Source of the DNA: Gracilariopsis chorda
Taxonomy: Eukaryota; Rhodophyta; Florideophyceae; Gracilariales; Gracilariaceae
Reading direction: 5' to 3'
NCBI GenBank assembly: GCA_003194525.1
Contig: NBIV01000144.1
Location: 1 to 64,000, forward strand
DNA length: 64,000 nucleotides
The position numbers were made by a program, and so were the translations under genes. Below the pieces are notes generated by a model that did not search any database, was not told the origin of the DNA, and saw nothing but the letters and a program-made list of their open reading frames with translations. Below, one piece after another: positions 22,774 through 33,569 of the stretch; position 1 is the stretch's first letter; each line of letters begins with the position of its first letter.

Positions 22774-23624
22774 GATGAAAGGAAAGGTAGATAGTGACGG
22801 GAATAAGATGTCAATGTGAGAATGTGAGAGTTGAACAAATGTGGGTCGTCTTTCTCAGAGATAGGAATAGGATCCGTGTTGACCCAGGGTTCTGCCGTTT
22901 ACCAATGACACACATAGAGTATTGACTGATCTAGAAATTATCAGCATAGACAAGTCGCACAGCTATTTCACTTGTACTGTACGTCGGTAACCTTACAGTA
23001 CACCGGATCTGTACACATAGTAAGTTGTACTACGCTCTGTTGGCTGCAATTACGAGTGTGTTGGAGAAGCATTTGCGTCATGCCTATCTGCGAGAAATTC
23101 CGGACTTGTACGTGCTTGGTAGAGATATTGCGAAGCAATCTAACCCTTCATCCATAGAGATATAATATAACGGTAATAAAGGTTAGTGGTCTAACCCTTA
23201 GCCTTCCTAAGTTTTATCGTTCTAGCCTACCGTAGGTAGTAATCCTGATCCTTACCGTTGGGAGCGGTGGCACGGTTACTGTAAAAAGCGTAGTGTTGCC
23301 TTTGCAGAGTGATGAGACTGCGCTGAAGGATCACGCTGGAACCGTTAATGGCCACGGTTTGGGCGTAAAGAAAGACACAATGCTTTAAGCTGCTAGCCGT
23401 GGTCTGTCCGATCTTCTTGCTCTAGCGATTTAGAGGGACCAAATACATCCGCACCTCGGCCCGCTTCGAAAACTTGGCTTTCGCGGCAGAGACTTCTTTT
23501 TTGGAAGGTTAGTACGTCGAAGTGGGAGTTAGGCTTCGTCCGCCCGCCACAAGCAATAACCATATCTTTCACAGTTTTTGATCCTCATCGCACGTTATAC
23601 GGCATACCGGTCGTACCACGTATG
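22774..23624. other. cyclophilin upstream region and intergenic DNA
   Basis: This holds the promoter side of the cyclophilin gene. No further gene or TATA-like element can be supported. Confidence 0.35.
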
Positions 23625-23855
23625 TGTGTGTGGTTACGGGCACGTACCTCTAATTCCAAGGCAACGGTATTTGCTTTCTACAAGTAGAATGGTAATTATC
23701 TATTCGACGGCTAAATTCCCCTAATAGACCCAATCGCATTTCCAATTGGCTTCCTTATTCGGCGTAACTTTATTGTGCGTTATAGCCTTTTCGGAAGGTC
23801 GGCACACCTCGACGGGCGGAACTGCATGTGCCCTGAGCGGGACTCGCTAGTACCT
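23625..23855 (-). repeat. dispersed repeat R2, right arm
   Basis: Inverted partner of 17652-17885. A further short block just right of it (about 23885-23935) matches 17930-17985 in direct orientation, so the copies have been rearranged. A CGTATACCTGGTACGTCT-like short tandem follows at about 23955-24000. Confidence 0.75.
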
Positions 23856-24000
23856 TGCAGTGGTCCCTCACCACAATGGTATCCAGCGCAAAGCGATTTA
23901 GCATCGTGATTCCAGATGGGCTACGACAACTTTGACGCCCCCGTACCACGTATAACGTATACCTGGTGGTACGTCTAACGTATACCTGGTACGTCTGGTA

Positions 24001-25239
24001 AATTCACTGGTAAACATGAACAACACGTAAATGGATGGTTTTGGGTACGCGACTCTTCCGAGCGAGTGCCCAGATTCTTCCGCACGATAATTAAGTGCGT
24101 ATCGCTATTAGCTGGTACACAGCATACTCGCATCAACTGTTTGTGGGACGATTACTGATAAAGAGTTCCTTTTCGATACCATGCGTAGCCCATTCAAATT
24201 TTGGAGACAGATTTTAAACCGGTCAGGTACAACGGTACCCTTAGAGTAGTGAGTACAAGACACAAATATCACCATCACTCGGTTCTTTGTTTGGCATGCC
24301 ACCATTTCAACCATGTCATATACATGTGAACGTTCATGGTGCCTCTATGATTAGCCTTGTAGGAGACAGTACCAAGGTGGCCAGAATTGCTCTTTATCTT
24401 TGTACCTTTTGGCTCTGTTCCGTAGGCATATCTACGACTTACGTGGGCGGGAATCTCTTCGTGATAGAGAGTTTACTGATATCCAGTTGCTTTATAGTAT
24501 ACGGCTTGAACAGTTTCTGCGCGGACTACCATGTGAAGTAGTTGCAGGCAATATGGTGTGAAAGAGTTCATGACAAAGATACAGTCAACACACCTGTTAT
24601 CAGGTATAGAACGACCGAGAAAATGGATTCCTCCCCTGTAAATGCTCATTGCGATTGCATATGCTCTCTTAATATTCAAGTAGGTTTTGTTAGTCTGTAG
24701 AACATTATGTATCACACGGTCAGAGGCATACACTGACATATTTAAAGAAGAAGACTGCCAATGATGCTTTAGCCACTGATCAAGAGTCGTAGATTAGAAG
24801 GCAAGTGCTTTACTTCAAAGGAAGTAAAGTCAAGTGGCTATGAACGTAAGGTTTAACGGACCCGGTTTTGTACAGTGATAGAGTGCAGATGTTTGGAGAA
24901 TGCAAGAACAGAAGGTCCAAACTTAGAGAACAGAAAACCGGTTTATAAGATACAGTTTCCAAGTCAAACGAGTTAATGAAATCATTGTCACCAGGAAACA
25001 GACGGTAGAACAACATTTGAGATTATAAACACGGCTTTCTAAAGATGAGAAACAAATACACTTGATTCCTTGTCGCAATGGTGCAGAGTTTAAAGCAAAA
25101 GTCTCAAGATTCGAAGGAAGGTAATGTCATGCATTTGCTCTCTATTTCTTTCTCTCTATTACAAACGGCTGAATATTTCGGAGAACGATCAACTTGATGC
25201 GATAAGACTGAAAGCTTTCACACCTGCTCATTCATATAC
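24001..25239. other. intergenic, no gene supported
   Basis: Only short frames without domains are present on either strand. Confidence 0.35.
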
Positions 25240-25461
25240 TCATCCTCTCCACTTCTTGAGTGTGTAAATGGGGTGAGCTCTGTTTAATCTTTGGTGTTGA
25301 GTTCTTGCAGCTTCGATTAGTTTTGCTGGCTGATGGTATTTCCAACCCATCGTACGTTTCCCAGTACCTGTAGTGCCCTTCGAAGCCACTGAAACTGACA
25401 TATACGAAGATGGTTCTCGTTTCTTAACGTTCTGGGTATGAAAATTCTTCTTGTTCTTCAT
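25240..25461 (-). CDS. small basic open frame, possible exon or transposase N-terminus
   Basis: ATG at 25461 gives 73 residues, very basic (start 'MKNKKNFHTQNVKKREP'), with 'YHQPAKLIEAARTQHQ', which faintly resembles a helix-turn-helix segment. Codons look protein-like, but I cannot assign a family and no neighbouring exon is certain. A chance frame is possible. Confidence 0.25.
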   Translation of the reverse strand: MKNKKNFHTQNVKKREPSSYMSVSVASKGTTGTGKRTMGWKYHQPAKLIEAARTQHQRLNRAHPIYTLKKWRG

Positions 25462-25825
25462 TGTGAGTTCAATATGCCTGATTACTGCATATTAATACAA
25501 GTGCCTTATGCGAAAAACCACTCTCTCCCAAGAAAGGCTAAACTTTTGTGGCCACTGGCGGACTATCTCGGCCAAAGTCTTACCTCTTTTCTCTGATGGG
25601 GCAGGAAGCTCGCGTCTCCTTGATTCCGTCCGCCTGGCATAGCGAAGCACAAAGTATGAAGATTCTAATACCGAATAGTAGATACTTCTTTCATACGCTT
25701 CCGTAATGAAACAGGATCTGAAACGGCCTAGAAGATAAGACGATTGAGGCGAGTAGAAAGAAATGCCAACAATAACGTTAAGCACTACTGTTTGATCATC
25801 TGTTGAGCTCTACGCGCAGTTAGAC

Positions 25826-26227
25826 TCAACGAGGGGAACAACACAACACTGGGCACTCAGGCTCTGCCTCTCTGCGAGTGCAGGCCTTGCCTTTACTGAT
25901 GCCGACGATATAGTCCTTGTCGATCGCCTTCGCGACCTTTCCGACAATTAGACTTACGTTCGAATTATTGTCAGCTCGTACAGGCTTAGCGGCCTTTGGG
26001 ACAAACGAAGCTACACGACTTTGCATCGCGCAACACATCTCATTACTACAAACACGTATAATCGAACTTTTTGCTTGCGCTTTTCCTTCTTTCTTCGTAG
26101 CGTAGTCATAAGCGTAACATTGAGATTCTTTGGCTAGGGCTTTTAATTCTTTTGGCTTTCTCAATCTAGTGATTGTGTTACACTGTATTGGATAGAACGA
26201 GGGAACAACTACAGACCAACCCGGCAT
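25826..26227 (-). CDS. hypothetical cysteine-containing protein
   Basis: ATG at 26227 gives 133 residues. There are ten cysteines, several paired ('CSNEMCC', 'PVLCC'), and a Lys/Ala-rich middle. No signal peptide is visible in this frame. A splice-acceptor-like TTAG lies just upstream, so it could be the last exon of a secreted small cysteine-rich protein. I do not recognise it, and it has no paralogue in the window. Confidence 0.35.
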   Translation of the reverse strand: MPGWSVVVPSFYPIQCNTITRLRKPKELKALAKESQCYAYDYATKKEGKAQAKSSIIRVCSNEMCCAMQSRVASFVPKAAKPVRADNNSNVSLIVGKVAKAIDKDYIVGISKGKACTRREAEPECPVLCCSPR

Positions 26228-26659
26228 ACAACTAATTTCTTCTTGAGACGATTTCGCGGTTGTTAATCATTACAAATAGCACCAGTTTATGAGATTTCGT
26301 TGCCTCTTGCAGGGAATATGGATGTTTCAGATTGATGAAGCTTCAGTCGGTAAGCCTTTAGAGGCATTATTGTCGATATACTGTCGCACAGAAATCGACA
26401 TTTGTGGATCCACCATTAGTGGGTTACAGTACAGGGACAGCCCTTCACTATATTCGTGCTCATGACGTTAATTATATCGAAATAGGAAGCCCTTTGAAAC
26501 GGAGTCACCCATACAGAATCAATGGCATTAATTTAATCGACTCCACGATACAAATCGCGATGGAACGATCTCGACCATTGATGGAACCCATAGGATTAGT
26601 ACTTGCACTATACTATATATATACATCATGAACAGAGCGCCCGGACATGGAAATGGGAC

Positions 26660-27139
26660 ATGAACGGGGAGCAGAAGCTCTTCGTAGTCGTGGGTCTGGA
26701 CAAAACCTTCAAAGATTGCGCTATGAAATCTACCACTGCTGAAGAGATAGACAGAATCAAGCACTGGAATACAGTCTTGGACAAGGACATCGACACTTCT
26801 TCCGTAAGCTCAGGTTCTGTAAACAATACTCAGTCGAAAGAAAGCAGGACATGCAAATATTGCAAGCGGGAGTTCTCTGGAGTGTCCAACCTCAACAAGC
26901 ATATAAATGGCGTTCATCGTCGAATAAGACCTTTCGTATGCCACAAATGCGGATCAGCATTTCAGTACAAGTCTATGCTGAAAAACCACGAGAATTCAGT
27001 GCATTTGGGAATAAGACCATACGAATGCTCGCACTGCACCAAACGGTTCACCGATAAGTCTAACAGATCCAAGCACATGAACAACTTGCACAATTTCAGT
27101 GGTCTACAGAACGTTCGAAAAAAGGAGCAAATGAAGTAA
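26660..27139 (+). CDS. C2H2 zinc-finger protein with three fingers
   Basis: I start at the first in-frame ATG (26660), giving 159 residues. The frame is open upstream without ATG, so a 5' exon may exist. Three classical C2H2 fingers sit at about residues 66-145: 'CKYCKREF...HINGVH', 'CHKCGSAF...HENSVH' and 'CSHCTKRF...HMNNLH'. The linkers are of the TGEKP-like class but altered ('RRIRPFV', 'LGIRPYE'). It is likely a nuclear DNA-binding protein, though some three-finger proteins bind RNA. The N-terminal 60 residues are acidic and Ser-rich. The target is unknown. Confidence 0.75.
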   Translation: MNGEQKLFVVVGLDKTFKDCAMKSTTAEEIDRIKHWNTVLDKDIDTSSVSSGSVNNTQSKESRTCKYCKREFSGVSNLNKHINGVHRRIRPFVCHKCGSAFQYKSMLKNHENSVHLGIRPYECSHCTKRFTDKSNRSKHMNNLHNFSGLQNVRKKEQMK

Positions 27140-28084
27140 GAGATCATCAAGGATCCCGCTCCCACACAGATCGTCACTTCAATTCTCGTGCAAACGATAC
27201 ATGTGGCTCTATTTCGTCTTCTGGATTGAAAGCTCAAGCTGGCCCATAGTATCAATTGCCTACCCTTGGTACTGCCAACGCGAAATTCCCCTTCACCGAA
27301 TGCGGAACCACCCACTGATTCGAAACAGAACTGCGACAGAGACTAGAGTATCATTCAAAGCACGTTGAAGCCTTTATGAATGTGAACCAAGATCAGGCAC
27401 GAAATGTCGCAAATAGGAGGGTAGCAAAGGGTAAGGATAGCACTTCCTTCGTAGAATGTTTCGTCGGTGATAATTCTGGAAGCGGCGCATATGAACGAAA
27501 TGCTTGTATTGAATTACACTTCGGAGCTGATATTTTTCTTGCATGCGACGAATTCTAAGTGTCAGCACTTACGTTTCAAGACAGTTCTTGTTTAAGAACT
27601 TCATTTCTTCTTTGAATTAAACGAGGAAAGAATATTTCGATGGAAACCCGACATTCATATTCACCACAGCAGAGCACGCTGCACTGGCAGCTATAGCGAA
27701 GCTAAGGGTTATCGCTGTGGATATGATGGGGAGCGCAACAATGGATATCACAGCGTGACCTGGACGTCAGTATCACACACTCGTACATTGAGCATACACC
27801 TAGTAGTCCCAGTCCCGAAGGATACAGAGGACAAAAGATTATAGGGATACCTTCGATAGATGCTCGTTTTCATGTGTTGACGAAGCTAACAGTCTCACTT
27901 GCGATTCACACAGACGGCTCGCAGTACACACTACGCATACTTTTACGGTACGGTTGCGCTATACTACCGGTTGAAAAAGCTGGAAAACGCTTATGGTAAT
28001 CCTCTGACTGGTCTCCAAGGGCCCGTGTCAAACTATCCGCAGCGGCTTAGACAGAAGACGCGATAGACCTTAAATAATCTTGGC
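27140..28084. other. intergenic between zinc-finger and SRP72 genes
   Basis: No gene is seen. Short frames only. The right side is the 3' flank of SRP72. Confidence 0.35.
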
Positions 28085-30184
28085 TCATTTCTTGGCTTTC
28101 TTCCTTCGCTGCAGTCTGGGCCTGGCTCTTGGTGGCAAAGGATGTTGTTGGGCAGCCTTAGAATCAGGCTTCTCAGCCATTTTCTGGGCCGCTTCTTCTG
28201 CGGATGCCGCGTCGGCTCCTTGAGAACCTCGGAAGGACACCTGGTCTCGTTTTTGTTTCTTTTTCTTATAACCAGAGCGCAGAGTTTTGGGCAACCACCG
28301 TTCTGGGTCCGGGGGAGGACCGTTGGGGTTATAGTTCTTTGGTAATCTCTTCTTCTTCTTCTTGGACTTCTTTTTCCCATGGCTTGAGCTTGCATCCAGA
28401 GCCCTATACTGATTGTTCTCGCCGATATCTGGTATTCGATTTGCCATATGCTTTCGTTTTGGGGGTGGAAGCCCTTCTAACTTCTCGGCATCTTGTTCAA
28501 CAGCACTGGAACCAGTATCGTGAAGTACAGAGGCAATGCGGTCTGCATCATCCGGATCAAAGTGAGAGGTAGCCACTACAAGTTGGGCTGTTGATAACAT
28601 GTCCTTCTTGGCAGTGCTGGTGCAATGCCGAAGAATGGCGGCACTTTCTTTGTATCTGCCGTTCCGAAGCAGCATTGCCGCGAGTTCGCGATTCGCTTTT
28701 TCTTTGAGTTGACCAGAGCTCCTTGATACCAACCGTCTCAAGAGAGAGAAACCTTCTTCAACTTTGCCACATTGTTCTAGGAATGACGCTGCTGTGCATA
28801 CTGCTGCCGGCTCATCTGGAAACAGGGTTTGAAGAAGCTGAGCGGCTCCATCCTTGTTGTCATACGCTGCTGCGAGCTGCACTCTTGCCGCGCGGACGAC
28901 CTGTGTATCAGCGGCTTGCGAGAGAATATTGTCTGCAGCTTCAAGCTTTCCTTGCTTGGCAAGTAGGCTAGCTTCCACGAGGAACACAAGCACGTCGTCA
29001 GGGTAGTGCACTTTGAGCATCTCGATCTCAGAGCGACATGAATCAAGTCTTCCAATTTGAACATAGAGTACAGCCCGGTTTCTTGCCATAGCTTGCCTTT
29101 GTTTTGATGTGAGCTTGCGCATAACATTTCTACTTGCGGTAGCTTTCATTTTCTTTAACCCTTCAACTAGAGCTTCATGTTGCTGTTTTGACAGAGCTCT
29201 AGTTCCATCTTGGGTGATAGAAAGTCCCGACTTACCAAGAGCCAATTGCCCAATGGCCACTGTGAAGTTGTTCGCCGCGACAGCCAGAGTCGCAGCGTCA
29301 CATCTTCTCCCTGTTATTATTTGATAGTAGGACTGCTTTGCCGACTCGATATCTCCCGCCATATGACGGAGATATGCTTGCTGTACAAAAAGGGGTGAAG
29401 TCGCTTCCTCCACATCGTCAACTTCTTCGTCAAGCTCTGAGTTGATTAAAGCATCCGCTGTCTCTAGGGATGTTTCAGCACTTTCAAAATCGTGTACTGC
29501 TATGTGCTTACAAGCCGCGTTGTATTGTACCTCGTAACTTTGACGAAGTCCTTCTTGAATTGCAGGGAGCTCTTGATAATCTCCAGCAAGTATAAAGGAG
29601 GCCATCGCATTCGTTGCTAGTTCATTCACGGCACTGGTAAGCTGCTCCACCTCTACCGCCGTCACTGGAGGTGTTACTTGGGCACTCCGGGATCCAAGTC
29701 CAGCAAACCTCCATCTCGATGTAGCAGTAGGATGTTTCTTCTCTTTGAGGGCATCACGAGCTTCTTGCAACAATCGACCGTACAATTCAGCAGCCTCCCC
29801 ATAGCGTCCCGCTCTGTACAATAACTGAGAGCGCAATTTATCCGCATCTGCACCAGTAAAATCAGAGACTACATCAATCGCCTCGGTGACTCGTTCGTTT
29901 GATGCCCAGGCTGCGTAGGCCCTTGCATACGAGATCTGTTCTTTGAAAGGAGGGTTCTTGAGCTTAAGGAGTGCTTCTATAGATGGGAGCGCTTGCTCCG
30001 ACTTTCCGAGGTAAATCAGAGCAAAGGCGCGAGCAGCTTCCAGAGCGTGATCGAGCGACGGCGAGATCTTCTTGTTGCGCTTCCTAAACTGATTTACTCG
30101 AGTTAAAAGTGCTTCGTATTGCCCTCGGTTGAAAAGCTGACGAAGCTCGTCAACGGCACTGAGCGACAACTCGGTGGCGGTCAT
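28085..30184 (-). CDS. SRP72: signal recognition particle subunit SRP72
   Basis: A scaffold protein of the eukaryotic signal recognition particle that binds SRP68 and 7SL RNA in the cytosol. The first ATG in the long frame is at 30184 (start 'MTATELSLSAVDELRQL'), giving 699 residues, close to the usual 650-700. The N-terminal two thirds is a TPR-like helical solenoid. The diagnostic part is the C-terminal RNA-binding signature: a Lys run, 'RLPKNYNPNGPPPDPERWLP', then Lys/Arg-rich sequence and 'SFRGSQG'. The frame is open 36 codons further upstream with a GTG, which I take as 5' leader. Single exon. No sign of decay. Confidence 0.95.
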   Translation of the reverse strand: MTATELSLSAVDELRQLFNRGQYEALLTRVNQFRKRNKKISPSLDHALEAARAFALIYLGKSEQALPSIEALLKLKNPPFKEQISYARAYAAWASNERVTEAIDVVSDFTGADADKLRSQLLYRAGRYGEAAELYGRLLQEARDALKEKKHPTATSRWRFAGLGSRSAQVTPPVTAVEVEQLTSAVNELATNAMASFILAGDYQELPAIQEGLRQSYEVQYNAACKHIAVHDFESAETSLETADALINSELDEEVDDVEEATSPLFVQQAYLRHMAGDIESAKQSYYQIITGRRCDAATLAVAANNFTVAIGQLALGKSGLSITQDGTRALSKQQHEALVEGLKKMKATASRNVMRKLTSKQRQAMARNRAVLYVQIGRLDSCRSEIEMLKVHYPDDVLVFLVEASLLAKQGKLEAADNILSQAADTQVVRAARVQLAAAYDNKDGAAQLLQTLFPDEPAAVCTAASFLEQCGKVEEGFSLLRRLVSRSSGQLKEKANRELAAMLLRNGRYKESAAILRHCTSTAKKDMLSTAQLVVATSHFDPDDADRIASVLHDTGSSAVEQDAEKLEGLPPPKRKHMANRIPDIGENNQYRALDASSSHGKKKSKKKKKRLPKNYNPNGPPPDPERWLPKTLRSGYKKKKQKRDQVSFRGSQGADAASAEEAAQKMAEKPDSKAAQQHPLPPRARPRLQRRKKAKK

Positions 30185-30804
30185 ATCTTCTGGAAGCACG
30201 GATGCACGGATGCAGTTCTTCAAATCCCGCACTGCTGAACGGCGTTGTACAAGGGACTTTTGGTTTACTCTGCGTAGTTCCAGACCAGTCACGAAACCAG
30301 AAGGTGGGTTGCTTATCGGAATGCTAAGCTCATGTGACTGAAATAGAACACAAGCGATTCGATTCAGTTGGCGCTGTTCTAGATAGGACCAGTCCGTTCA
30401 CGAGGCCGATTTTCATGCGCGCATGGAAGACGACCTGGATGGCCTTAGAAGGCATGTCCGTCCGTTAGTGTTGATTGTGCTTCGATTCGCAAAAAACAAT
30501 TAAAAATCCGTGTACGGAATCATTGATGTAGCCCAAAAGGGAAAGATGTATCCATGCATGATGCGTGCACCTGTTGCAGGTCTCTACTCGAAAGTACCAA
30601 GGGTGAAGGTATACGACTGGAAAGGGTCAGGCCACGAGTAGGGGTGCCCACGGCAAGGAGGCCGCCAGGAGTGTAGTGGGCTCAGAATTCTTTCTCCATT
30701 CCCCATTACGCTGAAAGCGTTTGAATCCAACAAGCTTTGCCTTTACAACCGACTAGAACGTATTCTAATAGAACTTCACTGCACACGCTTGTTCAGACGT
30801 TAAC
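30185..30804. promoter_or_regulatory. divergent promoter region between SRP72 and the STMP1-like gene
   Basis: SRP72 (minus) and the micropeptide gene (plus) are divergently transcribed with about 620 bp between starts. I see no certain TATA box or operator. The assignment rests on gene layout only. Confidence 0.4.
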
Positions 30805-30960
30805 ATGTTCAGCAACACTTTGACTTTCGCGATTGGTGTCGGTGTCGGAATCTACGTCGCTCAGAACTACAACATCCCGGAGATAAAGTCAGTGGTCGCA
30901 AGGAGTGTGAAGTTTATTCGTAACTTGGAGAAGGCCGCTCGTAAGGAAGACGAGTCCTAG
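30805..30960 (+). CDS. STMP1-like short transmembrane mitochondrial protein, 51 residues
   Basis: A very small gene: ATG at 30805, TAG at 30958-30960. Residues 5-20 form one membrane segment with a glycine zipper ('FAIGVGVGIYVAQNY'), followed directly by 'NIPEI' and a basic/acidic helical tail. The pattern hydrophobic-G-x-Y-x-AQNY-x-IP is the hallmark of animal STMP1 (47 residues, mitochondrial inner membrane, linked to respiratory complexes). I infer orthology or at least shared ancestry. Length, topology and motif all agree. It is too short for most ORF callers and would easily be missed. It is convergent with the proB gene on its right. Confidence 0.8.
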   Translation: MFSNTLTFAIGVGVGIYVAQNYNIPEIKSVVARSVKFIRNLEKAARKEDES

Positions 30961-31328
30961 TGTGTAGCGCTATGCACAACCACCGGCTGGAGCTGTTCTT
31001 GGGGGTTTCAAGTAGAACGCACGAGCTTGACTTTTTTGCTGTTTCATGAATCGGCTTTAAGCAGCCTAGATCATTGGTCCATTCACGTTTCAAAGGGGAT
31101 GATCCGTACTTATCGCGGCGAACACCTGTTGTGTTGGAGTTTGGGTACGACTGTCTTTATTCCGGAAACGGAGGTTCGTGTCATACTGACCTCCTCTGAC
31201 GTAGTAAAAGTCCACCACAATAGTAACGCGTGCAAACGATGAAAATGCTTGATTCTACTGCGGAGGGCCACTGCTTTGCGCTGGGCAACCTGCCCCAAGA
31301 GGAATTGTGCAGATTACAAGGAAAGTGG

Positions 31329-32618
31329 TCATGGAAGAAAGCCGTTCGCCTCCGAGTCATCGGAAGTGATATCAACTAGGAGAGCCAGATTGTCTCCGTG
31401 TACAACAATATCACTGACTGGAAAGCATAGTATCTTTGATATTTCTCTCGCGCTTTTGCCACCGTACTTCTCGAGGTACGCGCTTGAGTAGTTGCAAAAG
31501 CCGCGAGCAAGTTCAAGACCGTTCTCTGAACAAATTGACACGGGTGAGTTTTCTTCGAACCTGTCCTTGCACGATATGACTCCACTGGTGTGTAAAGAAA
31601 ACCCTGCTCGCAGTAATGACTCTGCTTCTCTGGATATTGTGATCACCCCTCTTGGGGGTAAGCAGTTCGAGAACCACTTTTTCCGTTCGATTTCGAGCGG
31701 CCTTCCTAAAGGTTCAAACAACGTTCCACGTCTGTTGGGTGAATCGCCCACAAAGTCTACAACACGAGAAGGATATCGCCCATGTATTAAACATACTCGG
31801 ACGCCAGCAGCAGTTGCAAGACGAGCAGCAGTGATCTTTGTTTTCATCCCCCCTGTGCCCCATTGCGTACCTGTCGTGTTCGATGAAAGATTGACTTGAA
31901 GAGATTCAATGTTGGGCACAATATCGATCGGCTTTGCCTTGGGATCGACACGCGGATTTGATGTATACAACTGGTCAACATCGGTGAGCAAGAATAGCCA
32001 CTGTGCGCCTACTGCCGTGCTCACGAGAGCTGACAACCAGTCGTTGTCTCCGTATTTCAGTTCTTCCGTCGCAGTAGTGTCATTCTCATTCACAACTGGG
32101 ATAACTCCCATTCTCAACAAGGCGGATATTGTGTTCTTCGCGTTTACATACTGATATTCGGTACTCAGATCGCCACTCGTGAGCAGGATCTGGGCAGTCT
32201 TTTGATTTGCCATTCGCATCAACGCATCGTAAGTTCGCATCAGCACGCTCTGACCAACTGCGGCGTAGGCCTGTATATCAGCGAGGATTCGAGCACGTTC
32301 TTCGGAAGTCTTTGCGTTTGCCACATTGGGGCGCTTGGAAATTCCCAGTTCTCTGCACCCAACGCCTACAGCGCCCGATGTTACTAGAATCACGTCATAT
32401 TTGCGACGACGCAAAGTCAACAAAGTATCCACAAGCAAGCCTAATGTAGATACAGCTAACTCGACCGTTCCGTCTTCTAGTCCCTCGCCTGCAGCAGAAG
32501 ATATGGTAGTAGAGCGCGGGCTTGAGCGATCACGCATAAGCGTGGACGTCCCTATCTTCACGACAATGATGGGGCGATCTGAAACAGGTTTAGACGCTAA
32601 ATTCGTGATGTTATGCAT
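31329..32618 (-). CDS. proB: glutamate 5-kinase with C-terminal PUA domain
   Basis: Phosphorylates glutamate to gamma-glutamyl phosphate, the first step of proline synthesis. From the first ATG (32618) the protein is 429 residues. The amino-acid-kinase fold shows 'IIVVKIGTSTL', 'VTSGAVGVG', 'PVVNENDTTA', 'LKYGDNDWLSALV', 'LLTDVDQLYTSNP' and 'GTGGMKTKI'. Residues from about 330 form a PUA domain ('RGVITISREAE', 'ELARGFCNYSS', 'VVHGDNLAL'). This is the bacterial ProB layout, not the plant/animal P5CS fusion with ProA. The frame stays open 46 codons upstream to a TTTTCTTTGCAG acceptor-like site, so a 5' exon encoding a leader is possible. Confidence 0.94.
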   Translation of the reverse strand: MHNITNLASKPVSDRPIIVVKIGTSTLMRDRSSPRSTTISSAAGEGLEDGTVELAVSTLGLLVDTLLTLRRRKYDVILVTSGAVGVGCRELGISKRPNVANAKTSEERARILADIQAYAAVGQSVLMRTYDALMRMANQKTAQILLTSGDLSTEYQYVNAKNTISALLRMGVIPVVNENDTTATEELKYGDNDWLSALVSTAVGAQWLFLLTDVDQLYTSNPRVDPKAKPIDIVPNIESLQVNLSSNTTGTQWGTGGMKTKITAARLATAAGVRVCLIHGRYPSRVVDFVGDSPNRRGTLFEPLGRPLEIERKKWFSNCLPPRGVITISREAESLLRAGFSLHTSGVISCKDRFEENSPVSICSENGLELARGFCNYSSAYLEKYGGKSAREISKILCFPVSDIVVHGDNLALLVDITSDDSEANGFLP

Positions 32619-32756
32619 GACGGAATCTGAACGCACGGGATACTGTTCGGAACGCTGCTGCCAAAGCACGGGTCTGGTGTACGGTGTGAAAGGATGGGGG
32701 CCTGAATATCTAATTGAAGGTTCTCCCGTTTGAGATGATGGGTTGGTGGAGCTCAC

Positions 32757-33569
32757 TGCAAAGAAAAGCGAGGTGACACTTTGATTGTAAGGTTAACGAT
32801 GCGCTATACTTTCTATATGTGGCCCATCCAGAATTGTGCGCACGAATCAGTTTCAGAGGATTATACTGTATGTACCGTCGTGCTTGTCTCAAAAGCGTAT
32901 CGACACTTTTCCCGACCACCAACTGGCGGCACAAGTTTACGCCCTCCTGAGTTTCCTATCTGAGCTGTTCGTTCTTGTGTCACGTGCATCTATTTGTGCA
33001 GAATACCCAGTAGGTACTGGAGTCTACCAGCACCTCCCAGAAGCGCCGCGCCGTGCGCTTAGAGGCGTCCTGCTGGAAAAAGCAGCAGTAAGATTTGTGT
33101 ACCAAGTGTAAAACAGCACCCTCTAACGTATCGCATCATTCTCGCCGATGCCTTCTGCCAACGCGGATTGAGAGCTCAGGCACGAAGAACGGACAGGGAG
33201 TAAGTGAACACACGGATTGATATGTCGTCACAGAACACCTGCGCTATGTTTACAAGAACCAAACGATGCTTTCTTGTCACAGCTCAGCAGATGCCCACGT
33301 GTCCCCTCTACTACAAACTGGACGAATGAGAGGTAAGAGAGAGGGAAGAACTGTTTTCTCCTTCTGAGAAAGGAATGTTGTGCTCACAGAAGCTCTGTTG
33401 TCCTTACACGCTGCTGCACTGACCAGCAAAGCAGTACGGATTGATTCAAAGCGCGAATGTTGAACCCACAATAAAGAAGAAGAAGAAGAAGTAGGTAGGA
33501 CTACTGTTGGTCTTGTTCTGGGTTCTACTGTTCTACCCTATCCCGATCGCGTACGTCGTAGGACATTAG
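32757..33569. other. upstream region of proB with an unassigned open frame
   Basis: A plus-strand frame at about 32836-33114 reads a plausible protein end ('AAQVYALLSFLSELFVLVS', 'LPEAPRRALRGVLLEKA') but has no ATG and no recognisable family. It may be a terminal exon or chance. A short GAA microsatellite sits at 33477-33491. Confidence 0.3.

Noticed and set aside
28142-28572. Plus-strand frames across the SRP72 3' end
   Set aside because: Antisense shadows of the SRP72 basic C-terminus.
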